DNA from: Bacteroidota bacterium
GTDB taxonomy: Bacteria; Bacteroidota; Rhodothermia; Rhodothermales; Bin80
Length of the DNA stretch: 64,000 nt
Assembly (NCBI GenBank): GCA_028875125.1
Contig: JAPPGC010000065.1
Coordinates: forward strand, 1 to 64,000
Direction of reading: 5' to 3'
The translations under genes and the position numbers were made by a program. Below, piece after piece: positions 8,104-16,080 of the stretch (positions are counted from its first letter, which is position 1; each line of letters begins with the position of its first letter). The notes beneath the pieces were generated by a model. That model was not told the origin of the DNA. It made no database searches and saw only the letters and a program-made list of their open reading frames with translations.

Positions 8104-9741
8104 ATGTTTCGTCGTACAAGTTCCTTATTGTTGCTTTTGCCCGTCTGGATTCTGGTCCAGACAGCCGGTTCCGTTGCGCAGGAGCCAGATATATGGTATC
8201 CCTCAACGTACGAACCAGGAACACGAATAAACCTATTTGCCAGTTGGAGCGGTGTGTCGGCTGATGAAGGATTCGTAGCCTCATTGCCACCCGGATGGAG
8301 ACTAAATGCTGCAACCGGGGTACGCCAAGCCCATCGCCATGTGCCCCTTGACGTGGTGAGCCTTTCTAATGGCCAATACCTGCTGCAGCCTTCAGAACCA
8401 CTACGCAGAACTTACGATATTATTCTGCAGATAGATACCAGTGAGGACGAGACGTTCTGGAATTCTAGGTTCTCAATAGCTCCCGCCGTAAAGATAGGTT
8501 CGACCTTTGTACCCGACGAAGCCCATATTCGCCGGGGGGAGCTGCGTTCCAAATCTGGCACAAGTTTCGGCTATGCCTTGGCCTTTGAAGAGGATTTTAC
8601 TGCCCTTCATGTCCAGTCCCAGTCACTCGAAACATTACTTGACAGCCATACACTCGAATTCTGGATCCGGACGACTGCGCTAGATGCAGTAATTCTATCT
8701 ACCTGGGATGGAGCAACCGACAATCCCTATCCGATAGAGTTCATGATTGATCCACAGGGACGCATCAGATACTATCGCAACACGATTGGACACCACGTCA
8801 CGCTGGCTACCGAGGTTCCCGTGGCTGATGGTATCTGGCACCATATTGCCCTGATTCATGATGCCGAAACAGATTGGACGCAACTTTATGTGGATGGCGC
8901 AATAGCTGACTCATTGCTGGATCCCGCCGGTATTCATCTAAATGGTATATATCCCCTTGCTCTGGGTGGACGTGTCGGTGAGCAGGAGATCAAATTCATC
9001 GGTGAGCTTGACGAACTGCGTCTGTGGCCCGCGGCCCGAACTGCGCTGCAGATACATGCTGCAATGCAACAGGAGTCCCCCCAAGGAAGTGCACTTGCGC
9101 TTGATTTTGAATCCAGAGGGAGCTTTGGATCCTTTAGAGAGGGAAATGCAATCCGGTACCGTGTTCCAGGTGGGCCCTCATTTGGCCCGCTTGTTCATAG
9201 TTTTCGCGGGATTGCCTTTGATGAGGGAGTAACACTTACCTGGGAAGACGAGGATCCAGCCTCGGAGGCGTTTCTGATTGCGCGCTCGGAGGACGGTCTG
9301 GAGTTCGAAATTCTCACACGCATTGAGAATCCGTCCCGAAACGCTCCATGGTCCTTCACAGATTTCGAGGCTCCTAGCCGTGTGGTATTCTATCGCTTGG
9401 TTCAACAGACTCGAAACCGGCCTCCGCGGATAGTGGGAACGATCAAACTAGGTCTGGCTCCCCAAAGCGAGCCACCTCCTGCTGAAATCGTAGGGAATTA
9501 CCCGAACCCATTCAATCCTCGCACTTCAATTACTTATGAGGTTAGGGAATCTCAACATCTACGACTTTCCATAATTGACCTTACTGGGCATCTAGTTACG
9601 GTACTGGTTGACAGGCAACATGAGCCTGGTACGTTTGAATCAGCCTGGGATGCTAACGACTTGCCGAGTGGTACGTATTTCGTGCGTCTCCAGGGGTTAA
9701 ACGGGACCGTTCAGACCCGACAAATTCTGCTTACCAAATAA
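8104..9741 (+). CDS. Secreted LamG-domain protein with C-terminal sorting domain
   Basis: A 545-residue protein with a signal peptide (residues 1-26, ending VAQ). A concanavalin/LamG jelly-roll domain spans residues ~150-330, with the characteristic 'HTLEFWIRT', 'DGIWHHIALIHD' and 'LYVDGAIADS' strands and the late 'IGELDELRLWPAARTALQI' motif. A fibronectin-like segment follows at ~370-450. The last ~85 residues start with 'GNYPNPFNPRTSITYEV' and contain 'LPSGTYFVRLQG', the standard type A C-terminal sorting domain of the type IX secretion system. The protein should therefore be exported by T9SS and attached to or released from the surface. Its ligand is unknown. The gene ends 2 bases before the UPF0173 hydrolase gene. 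Confidence 0.88.
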   Translation: MFRRTSSLLLLLPVWILVQTAGSVAQEPDIWYPSTYEPGTRINLFASWSGVSADEGFVASLPPGWRLNAATGVRQAHRHVPLDVVSLSNGQYLLQPSEPLRRTYDIILQIDTSEDETFWNSRFSIAPAVKIGSTFVPDEAHIRRGELRSKSGTSFGYALAFEEDFTALHVQSQSLETLLDSHTLEFWIRTTALDAVILSTWDGATDNPYPIEFMIDPQGRIRYYRNTIGHHVTLATEVPVADGIWHHIALIHDAETDWTQLYVDGAIADSLLDPAGIHLNGIYPLALGGRVGEQEIKFIGELDELRLWPAARTALQIHAAMQQESPQGSALALDFESRGSFGSFREGNAIRYRVPGGPSFGPLVHSFRGIAFDEGVTLTWEDEDPASEAFLIARSEDGLEFEILTRIENPSRNAPWSFTDFEAPSRVVFYRLVQQTRNRPPRIVGTIKLGLAPQSEPPPAEIVGNYPNPFNPRTSITYEVRESQHLRLSIIDLTGHLVTVLVDRQHEPGTFESAWDANDLPSGTYFVRLQGLNGTVQTRQILLTK

Positions 9742-9743
9742 TC

Positions 9744-10427
9744 ATGAAAATCACCTACTTCGGACACTCCGTGCTAAAGGTTGAGACGAATGACAAGATC
9801 TTGCTCTTTGACCCTTTCATCACGGGCAATCCTGTAGCAGAGAAAATTACAACTGCCGACTCCCTGTCTCCCGATGTGATTATTTTAACGCATGCCCATT
9901 TCGATCATTGGGGGGATACGCTGGCGATCGCGGAGCGAACTGGTGCGCTAGTCGTGGGAAATCACGAAATTACCGAGTATGCATACAAGCAAGGGCATGA
10001 GAACGTACAGCCAATGAATACGGGAGGTTCGTGCACTTTCGAATGGGGGAAATTGACGCAGACGTATGCACGGCATTCGTCCTCCTTCCCGGACGGCACA
10101 TATGGGGGCAACCCGAACGGTTACCTTCTCTTCGTTGAAGGACTTTGTGTGTATAATTCGGGTGACACAAGTCCCTTTACAGAAATGGCCTGGATCGGTG
10201 AAGACCATGATATAGATTTGGCATTTCTGCCGATTGGTGACCTATTTACTATGGGGATTCAGGGAGCATTGAGAGCAGCACGCATGCTTAAACCCAATCT
10301 CACGGTCCCTGTCCACTTTGACACGTATCCACCCATTGAGGCGGATACCGATGCTTGGCAATCATCTATGAACGCGGTTAGTCTAGCTACTCGCGTACTG
10401 AAACCGGGTGAGTCTTTTGATCTTTAA
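9744..10427 (+). CDS. UPF0173 metal-dependent hydrolase (metallo-beta-lactamase fold)
   Basis: A 227-residue cytoplasmic protein of the UPF0173/UlaG-like branch of the metallo-beta-lactamase superfamily. It has the N-terminal 'ITYFGHSVLKVE', the zinc motif 'LTHAHFDHWGDT' (HxHxDH, residues ~52-60), 'NPNGYLLFVEG', 'YNSGDTS' and a late 'VPVHFDTYPP'. Length and motif order match UPF0173 (about 225 residues). The substrate is not established for the family. It is preceded by only 2 bases after the LamG gene and followed 9 bases later by the PP2C phosphatase gene, suggesting co-transcription. Confidence 0.92.
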   Translation: MKITYFGHSVLKVETNDKILLFDPFITGNPVAEKITTADSLSPDVIILTHAHFDHWGDTLAIAERTGALVVGNHEITEYAYKQGHENVQPMNTGGSCTFEWGKLTQTYARHSSSFPDGTYGGNPNGYLLFVEGLCVYNSGDTSPFTEMAWIGEDHDIDLAFLPIGDLFTMGIQGALRAARMLKPNLTVPVHFDTYPPIEADTDAWQSSMNAVSLATRVLKPGESFDL

Positions 10428-10436
10428 GCTTGGCGT

Positions 10437-12125
10437 ATGAAAAAGACAGCCCCTCGGGCTGAGGAGGCACAGCGATACGACCTGCAGGCGCTGTTCCAGA
10501 CCAGCCAGGCATTGAGCAGTTCTTCGGAGCTGTACTCTTTTCTTGGCAACCTGCTTCTGACGGCCATGGGCAGGCTGTTGGTTACTCGGGGAATCGCGCT
10601 CTTGTACGATTCGGGGGAGCGTAAATGGCATGCAGTTGTGGTAAAAGGCGTCCCCGAGATCAAGGAGGGCGACTTCCTTGAACTGCCACCGCTGACCCAG
10701 GATGCGGTAGCCTCGGGCGACTCTTTGCCTGCCGCTCTGCGGTCTCTCGGAATCCATTTGCTATTGCCCATACGCGAGGAGCACGAAGAAGTCGGTGCTA
10801 TTGCACTGGGCAGCAAGCTCATCGGAGGATACTTCGAAAAAACAGAGCTTGAATTTGTGCAGTCAATGGTGAACATGTCGGCGGCGGCTGTTCGCAATTC
10901 ACTGATTGTGGAAAAGTTGCGGCAAACGAACCTTGATTTGGACAACACCGTACAGCAGCTCAATACACTTTTCGAGCTGTCCAAAGAGTTCAATGCAACC
11001 GTAGACCGTGAGCGGGTATTGAAGATCTTTTCGTTTGCGCTCATGGGCCACATGGTTGTCCAGAACCACTTGTTTTACCTGAAGCGCCCCGAGAATACTT
11101 TCGAACTGGTATCAAGTGGACGAACCAGTTCCGACTCAATTGATCTCGAGTTTCTCTCGAGCGTTGAAGATCTCATCAGGGCGGAGCCGGGAGATATACT
11201 GGATCAGAACAATATGGCGATTGCCCTGCCAATCCAGCAGCAGGGATCAGTTCATGGAGTGCTATGCCTGGGAGCAAAAATGAACCGGGCACCCTATTAC
11301 CGCAAAGACATTGAGTTCCTCTATGCTCTAGGCAGTCTGGCAGTGACATCCATTCAAAACGCTGAATTAGTAGAAGAGCGTATTGCTAGGCAAAGGCTTG
11401 AGGAAGAACTTCGCATGGCCCGCGAGATTCAGCAAAACCTGCTGCCAGCTTCGATTCCGAAGGTTCCTGGGCTGGAAGTTGCCACGCTCGCTTTGCCGAG
11501 CCGGGAGGTAGGAGGAGACTATCTTGATATCGTGTCCATAACCAAGGACCGCACACTTTTCATGATCGCGGACGTTACCGGCAAAGGTGCACCCGCAGCA
11601 CTCCTGATGTCCAGCATCCACGCGTGCACACATGTCATGCTGCCCATGGACCTTACGCTCCAGGAAGCCATAGAACGCACCAATTCCGTCTTATATGAGA
11701 ACACTGCCGCGGATAAGTTCATAACAGCCTTTGCAGCCATTTATTACCCGGACCGGTCCCTCTCGTTTGTGAATGCCGGACACGAAGCCCCACTACTCAT
11801 TCGTGCGAACGGAGAGATTGAACACCTTAAAGATGGTGGGCCACTCCTTGGTATCCTTCCGAACGTACCATACTTTCCGGGATACATAACGCTGTCCCCC
11901 AATGATTTTATCGTGCTTTTTACTGACGGTGTAACAGAAGCCATGGGGGAAGCGATGGAAGAGTACACCGAACAGCGGCTTCTGGACCTCCTCACGGCAA
12001 ATCGCAGTTGCTCGCCAACTGCCCTTGTTGAATTGATCCAAAATGATATAGAGAACTTTACGGGGCCCGTTGCAGCGCTTAGTGACGATCGTACTCTGAT
12101 AATTCTGAAAGCAACCGAGACGTAA
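10437..12125 (+). CDS. GAF-domain PP2C/SpoIIE-type serine phosphatase
   Basis: A 562-residue cytoplasmic protein with two GAF-like sensory domains (about residues 15-160 and 180-310). A coiled linker with 'EERIARQRLEEELRMAREIQ' leads into a C-terminal SpoIIE/RsbU PP2C phosphatase domain (about 335-560). Metal-binding motifs are visible as 'REVGGDYLD', 'IADVTGKGAPAALLMSS' and 'LFTDGVTEAMG'. Such phosphatases normally dephosphorylate an anti-sigma-factor antagonist in a partner-switching circuit. No antagonist (STAS) or anti-sigma kinase gene is next to it, so its partner must lie elsewhere. It lies 9 bases after the UPF0173 gene and 54 before transaldolase. Confidence 0.9.
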   Translation: MKKTAPRAEEAQRYDLQALFQTSQALSSSSELYSFLGNLLLTAMGRLLVTRGIALLYDSGERKWHAVVVKGVPEIKEGDFLELPPLTQDAVASGDSLPAALRSLGIHLLLPIREEHEEVGAIALGSKLIGGYFEKTELEFVQSMVNMSAAAVRNSLIVEKLRQTNLDLDNTVQQLNTLFELSKEFNATVDRERVLKIFSFALMGHMVVQNHLFYLKRPENTFELVSSGRTSSDSIDLEFLSSVEDLIRAEPGDILDQNNMAIALPIQQQGSVHGVLCLGAKMNRAPYYRKDIEFLYALGSLAVTSIQNAELVEERIARQRLEEELRMAREIQQNLLPASIPKVPGLEVATLALPSREVGGDYLDIVSITKDRTLFMIADVTGKGAPAALLMSSIHACTHVMLPMDLTLQEAIERTNSVLYENTAADKFITAFAAIYYPDRSLSFVNAGHEAPLLIRANGEIEHLKDGGPLLGILPNVPYFPGYITLSPNDFIVLFTDGVTEAMGEAMEEYTEQRLLDLLTANRSCSPTALVELIQNDIENFTGPVAALSDDRTLIILKATET

Positions 12126-12179
12126 ACGGCAAGCTCTTGAAGTTCACCGTGCCTTGAACACAAACCAGACCGACATCAA

Positions 12180-12854
12180 ATGAAGTTTTTTATTGACACA
12201 GCAGATCTAGACGAAATTCAGGAAGCCAGTGAAATGGGAGTCCTGAACGGGGTTACAACCAACCCGTCCCTGATGAAAATTGCTGCCGAACGCGCCGGAC
12301 AGTCACTTGATTTTCATGAACACATAGCCCGGATCTGTGACATGGTTCCTGGTGATGTCTCCGCCGAAGTCACCGCGGTTGACTTTGACGGGATCATGGC
12401 GCAGGGACGCGCACTGGCAGCTATCCGGGATAATGTTGTGGTTAAGGTCCCCCTGATCCTGGATGGAATCAAGGCCATTAATGCACTTGCCCAGGAGGGT
12501 ATTCGGTCCAACTGCACACTTTGTTTCTCTCCCACGCAGGCACTCCTGGCCGCTAAAGCCGGTGCAGCGTATATCAGTCCTTTCCTGGGGCGTGTAGATG
12601 ACATTTCCTCAGAGGGCATGAACCTGCTGCAGGAGATCATCCACATATACGAGAATTATGGCTACACTACCGAAGTACTTGCTGCCTCTATTCGCCATCC
12701 CATGCACGTCCTGCAGTCTGCCCTCCTGGGGGCGCATGTAGCCACGATGCCGCTGGGGGTGATCAAGAAGCTGCTCAAGCATCCGCTAACAGATATTGGG
12801 CTTGCAAAATTCCTGGGGGACTGGGACACTTTCAAACAGAATCAGGCGGGCTAA
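12180..12854 (+). CDS. tal: Transaldolase (TalC/FSA-like short form)
   Basis: A 224-residue short-form transaldolase family protein. The Schiff-base lysine is K89 in 'VVVKVPLI', and 'TTNPSL' at residues 26-31 is the family hallmark. Two positions separate transaldolases from fructose-6-phosphate aldolases. Here Glu63 ('SAEV') stands where E. coli FsaA has Gln, and Phe ('ISPFLGRVDD') stands where FsaA has Tyr131. Both favour genuine transaldolase activity in the pentose phosphate pathway. The assignment of specificity is inferred from these residues. It is followed 9 bases later by the beta-CASP gene. Confidence 0.9.
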   Translation: MKFFIDTADLDEIQEASEMGVLNGVTTNPSLMKIAAERAGQSLDFHEHIARICDMVPGDVSAEVTAVDFDGIMAQGRALAAIRDNVVVKVPLILDGIKAINALAQEGIRSNCTLCFSPTQALLAAKAGAAYISPFLGRVDDISSEGMNLLQEIIHIYENYGYTTEVLAASIRHPMHVLQSALLGAHVATMPLGVIKKLLKHPLTDIGLAKFLGDWDTFKQNQAG

Positions 12855-12863
12855 GCCCACATC

Positions 12864-14231
12864 ATGATTGACTTTATTTCACTCGGCAACGCCAACGACA
12901 TAGGTGCAAGCTGTCATTACCTCGGCATTAACGGCACCGGAGTTGTTTTGGATGTCGGTGCAGACCCGAATGAGGACGGCCCCGCTACATTGCCAGATTT
13001 TGTCCCGATAATTAATCGCGAAATTGATCATGTCTTTGTCACGCATGCACACCACGATCATATCGGAAGCCTCCCCGCTCTGAACGAAAAGTGGCCTATG
13101 GCAAGGTTACACCTCACGCCTGCCACACGAACGTTAACAACCTCCATGCTGTATGCATCTGCTCGGCTTCAGCAACGGAAGTTTGACGAAGGCTCATCCC
13201 CTTTCCGCGCACTGTTTGACGAAGAGGACCTTGAGGATGTTTTTGATGCATTCCGGGCGCATCCGTACGACGAATGGTTTGACTTGCAGCCAGGGCATAT
13301 ACGTACGAAGTTCTATTACTCTGGCCACCTGCTGGGTGCTACCGGTGTGCTTCTGGCTACTGAAGATGGTCGCCGCATATTCTACACCAGTGATACCTGT
13401 GTGCATAACCAGACGATTATTCCGGGTGGGAGCTATCCCTCAGAACCCGTAGATATACTCATCATGGAATCGACCCTGGGTGCTGATCCCGTGGCAGAGA
13501 CCATCACGCGGGGGCAAGAGGAGATACGTTTTGGTGAGCGGCTTGCTGCAGTCCTGAAGCGGGGCGGAACGGTACTCCTACCTGTTTTTATGTTAGGGCG
13601 AGCACAGGAAATACTGGCACTCCTTGGGGACTATAAGCGTCGAGAGATCATTGATCCGGAGACACCCATTTACAGTGCAGGCGGATTACGCGAAGTTTCG
13701 CGTATCTATGACGATTGTGCCGATGCTACACCACGCATCGATTCGGATTTCATGGTTTATGGGGTAGAGCAGAGACAGTTTCCCCGAAGTCATAAGGCAC
13801 GACGTAGAGCTTTAAACCAGCCCGGGATTCATGTTTTGGCCAGCGGCATGATGATTGAGCATACGCTGTCACATAAGGTTGCTGTGGAGCTTCTCGAAGA
13901 TGAAAAGCACGCTATCTTTTTCGTTGGATTTGCGAAAGAGGATCTGCCTGCGGGGAAGCTTCTTCATGCTGCGCAAAGTGGGGCGGAGGGTGTTCTGCTA
14001 AGTCGTGACCGTGGCATGCAGAGAATAGTGTGTGAGGTAGATCGCTTCCGGTTCAGCGGGCATGCAAATCGACAGGATCTGGCCAAGCTTGCCATGGAGT
14101 TCCAGCCGAAAACAATAATTCTGGTTCACGGAGAAACCAAGGCTCGGCAATGGCTCGCAGGAACCATTCGTGAGAAATGCCCCAAAGCACGCGTGCTGAC
14201 ACCTGGCCAAGGCGAATTGTTCACTATCTGA
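12864..14231 (+). CDS. Beta-CASP metallo-hydrolase with RNA-specificity domain
   Basis: A 455-residue metallo-beta-lactamase fold protein of the beta-CASP (CPSF/YSH1-like) group. The zinc motif is 'THAHHDHIGSLPAL' (HxHxDH, residues ~60-65). Further metal ligands appear in 'YSGHLLGATGV' and 'YTSDT', with the beta-CASP cap in between. The C-terminal RMMBL region carries 'FRFSGHANRQDL' and 'ILVHGE'. Members process or degrade RNA as endo- or 5' exonucleases. This bacterial type is usually annotated only as MBL-fold exonuclease, and its RNA substrate is unknown. It closes the plus-strand run and converges on the MoxR gene with a 19-base gap. Confidence 0.88.
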   Translation: MIDFISLGNANDIGASCHYLGINGTGVVLDVGADPNEDGPATLPDFVPIINREIDHVFVTHAHHDHIGSLPALNEKWPMARLHLTPATRTLTTSMLYASARLQQRKFDEGSSPFRALFDEEDLEDVFDAFRAHPYDEWFDLQPGHIRTKFYYSGHLLGATGVLLATEDGRRIFYTSDTCVHNQTIIPGGSYPSEPVDILIMESTLGADPVAETITRGQEEIRFGERLAAVLKRGGTVLLPVFMLGRAQEILALLGDYKRREIIDPETPIYSAGGLREVSRIYDDCADATPRIDSDFMVYGVEQRQFPRSHKARRRALNQPGIHVLASGMMIEHTLSHKVAVELLEDEKHAIFFVGFAKEDLPAGKLLHAAQSGAEGVLLSRDRGMQRIVCEVDRFRFSGHANRQDLAKLAMEFQPKTIILVHGETKARQWLAGTIREKCPKARVLTPGQGELFTI

Positions 14232-14250
14232 TCCGGCGTGACCTCCCAGA

Positions 14251-15267
14251 TTACGAAAGTCCACTTTTGGGTTCGGGGACGTCGTCCAAGAGTTGGTCAA
14301 TGACCCGCTCGACCGTTATGCCTTCGCTCTCCGCATAAAAATTTGTTAGTACGCGGTGGCGGAGGACTGGATAGGCAAGAGCATGGATGTCTTCAATGGC
14401 CACATTGTATCTGCCGCGTAAGGCCGCGCGTACCTTGCCGCCGAGCAGCAGGTACTGTGTAGCGCGCAAACCCGCACCCCAACTCACCCAATTGGAAACA
14501 AATTCTAGTGTTCCATTCCTTCCAGGTCTTGTACTGCGAACGAGATCCACAGCGAACTGCGCGACGTTTTTGGGAACGAACACCTTGCGAATCTCACATT
14601 GAAATGACAGAATATCAGTCCCAGACAACACAGTGTCCAAGGATGCCAGTTCCCGTGTAGTTGTTTCCAGAGCTACCTGCAACTCGTCTTCGGCAGACAG
14701 ATAATCAATCACAATATTGAACATGAATCGATCCAACTGCGCTTCTGGCAATGGGTATGTGCCCTCAAGTTCAATGGGGTTCTGCGTGGCAAGCACAAAA
14801 AAGGGCTTTTCCAACGTATATCTTTCGCCGGCGGCGGTAACCTGATATTCCTGCATTGCCTCCAGCAGTGCCGCCTGTGTCTTGGGGGGCGTGCGGTTGA
14901 TCTCGTCTGCAAGGATAATATTGGCAAAGATCGGTCCTTTAACAAACTCAATCGTTCGTCGTCCAGTCGTGCGATCCTCATCCAGCATGTCCATTCCTGT
15001 AATATCCGCCGGCATGAGATCCGGCGTGAACTGAATGCGTCTGTAGGACAAATCCAGCAGCTCTCCGAGCGACTTGATGAGAAGCGTTTTTGCAAGCCCC
15101 GGGACCCCGGTCAACAGGCAGTGTCCTCCTGAGAAAAGTGCAATGAGCACCTGTTCAATCACATCATCCTGCCCGACTATGCGCCGGCGTACCTGCGACA
15201 TTATTTGGGATCTGCCTTCACGTAAAAGCTCAAGCGCAGGCTTTTCCATTTCTTCTATAGCAGTCAA
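14251..15267 (-). CDS. MoxR family AAA+ ATPase
   Basis: A 338-residue MoxR-type AAA+ ATPase. Walker A is 'GVPGLAKT' (residues ~55-62), Walker B 'IILADEINRTPPKTQAALLE', sensor 1 'VLATQNPIELEGTYPLPEAQ', and the C-terminal lid ends '...DIHALAYPVLRHRV'. MoxR proteins act as chaperones that assemble or activate metal- or cofactor-containing complexes, usually with vWA-domain partners. It sits 75 bases downstream of the DUF4159 gene and is the last gene of the minus-strand run. The usual DUF58/vWA partner genes are not present because the adjacent gene is convergent. Confidence 0.93.
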   Translation of the reverse strand: MTAIEEMEKPALELLREGRSQIMSQVRRRIVGQDDVIEQVLIALFSGGHCLLTGVPGLAKTLLIKSLGELLDLSYRRIQFTPDLMPADITGMDMLDEDRTTGRRTIEFVKGPIFANIILADEINRTPPKTQAALLEAMQEYQVTAAGERYTLEKPFFVLATQNPIELEGTYPLPEAQLDRFMFNIVIDYLSAEDELQVALETTTRELASLDTVLSGTDILSFQCEIRKVFVPKNVAQFAVDLVRSTRPGRNGTLEFVSNWVSWGAGLRATQYLLLGGKVRAALRGRYNVAIEDIHALAYPVLRHRVLTNFYAESEGITVERVIDQLLDDVPEPKSGLS

Positions 15268-15342
15268 AACAATTAGAGTCTAAGTGATGCCATCATACCG
15301 GCTAAGGAATAAAATGTGGCTAGTTGCCCGTGTACATACTGA

Positions 15343-16080
15343 TCAGTGTGTGAGCGCGTACATCACAAAGTTGATACCCATTTGAAAGCTGATGGTGGAT
15401 GCGTTCTCGAAATCCCGGTCAGGGTATTCCCAACCATCTCCAATATCCTGGTTATGGTTCGCCAGTGCCATGAGACGACCATTGTCGTCAAAGTATCCCA
15501 TGTACCGATCCGCGCTTATAGATCCAAAGTACCCACTCACCAGTGACGGGGCGGCAACCGGATCAACATCAAAGTATATGCTCCATATCGGATGACTGGC
15601 CGGAAGCTCAATCGGCTCGCGATTCGGGAGCACACGTTGCATTTGTTCATAGAGATTATACCACTCATAGTCTCCCCGAAAATCATCAAAAAGCAGGAAG
15701 CCCCCTCTATTCAGGTACTCGCTCAGTTGCTCAACCTCTTCATCAGTCATCTGCCAGTACCCAGGCTCGCAGAGATATAGAATTGGGTGTTCAAAGATCG
15801 CTGGGTCCATGAGATCCAGCACCAGATACGGCTCTTCGACATGAATAGAGGTGGTGCGCTCGAGTGCGATGTAAAAGTTCTGCTCAGCGACCGGGTAGTC
15901 ATGTGCCCACATTACTCCGCCGCCTCGCCCCCATCCCCGGCCGCGCTCACTCATTCCTGGTGTATCAAATCGCACGCGTACAAACCGGAAGCCGTAGTCG
16001 GCCTGTGCCAGGGCTTCTGTACCGCACAAGACCAGAACCATCGTAACGATGATGGTTTGTGTGCATCTACTCATCGCCAT
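15343..16080 (-). CDS. DUF4159 domain-containing exported protein
   Basis: A 245-residue protein with a signal peptide ('VLVLCGTEALAQA', residues ~10-27). Its body fits DUF4159: 'FRFVRVRFDTP', the conserved 'HDYPVAEQNF', 'PILYLCEPGYWQMTDEE', 'LSEYLNRGGFLLFDDFRG' and 'HPIWSIYFDV'. The fold resembles a glutamine-amidotransferase-like or flavodoxin-like domain, but no catalytic activity is known. The gene overlaps the end of the TPR-peptidase gene by 14 bases, so the two are translationally coupled. DUF4159 genes often accompany MoxR/vWA clusters, as here. Confidence 0.85.
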   Translation of the reverse strand: MAMSRCTQTIIVTMVLVLCGTEALAQADYGFRFVRVRFDTPGMSERGRGWGRGGGVMWAHDYPVAEQNFYIALERTTSIHVEEPYLVLDLMDPAIFEHPILYLCEPGYWQMTDEEVEQLSEYLNRGGFLLFDDFRGDYEWYNLYEQMQRVLPNREPIELPASHPIWSIYFDVDPVAAPSLVSGYFGSISADRYMGYFDDNGRLMALANHNQDIGDGWEYPDRDFENASTISFQMGINFVMYALTH

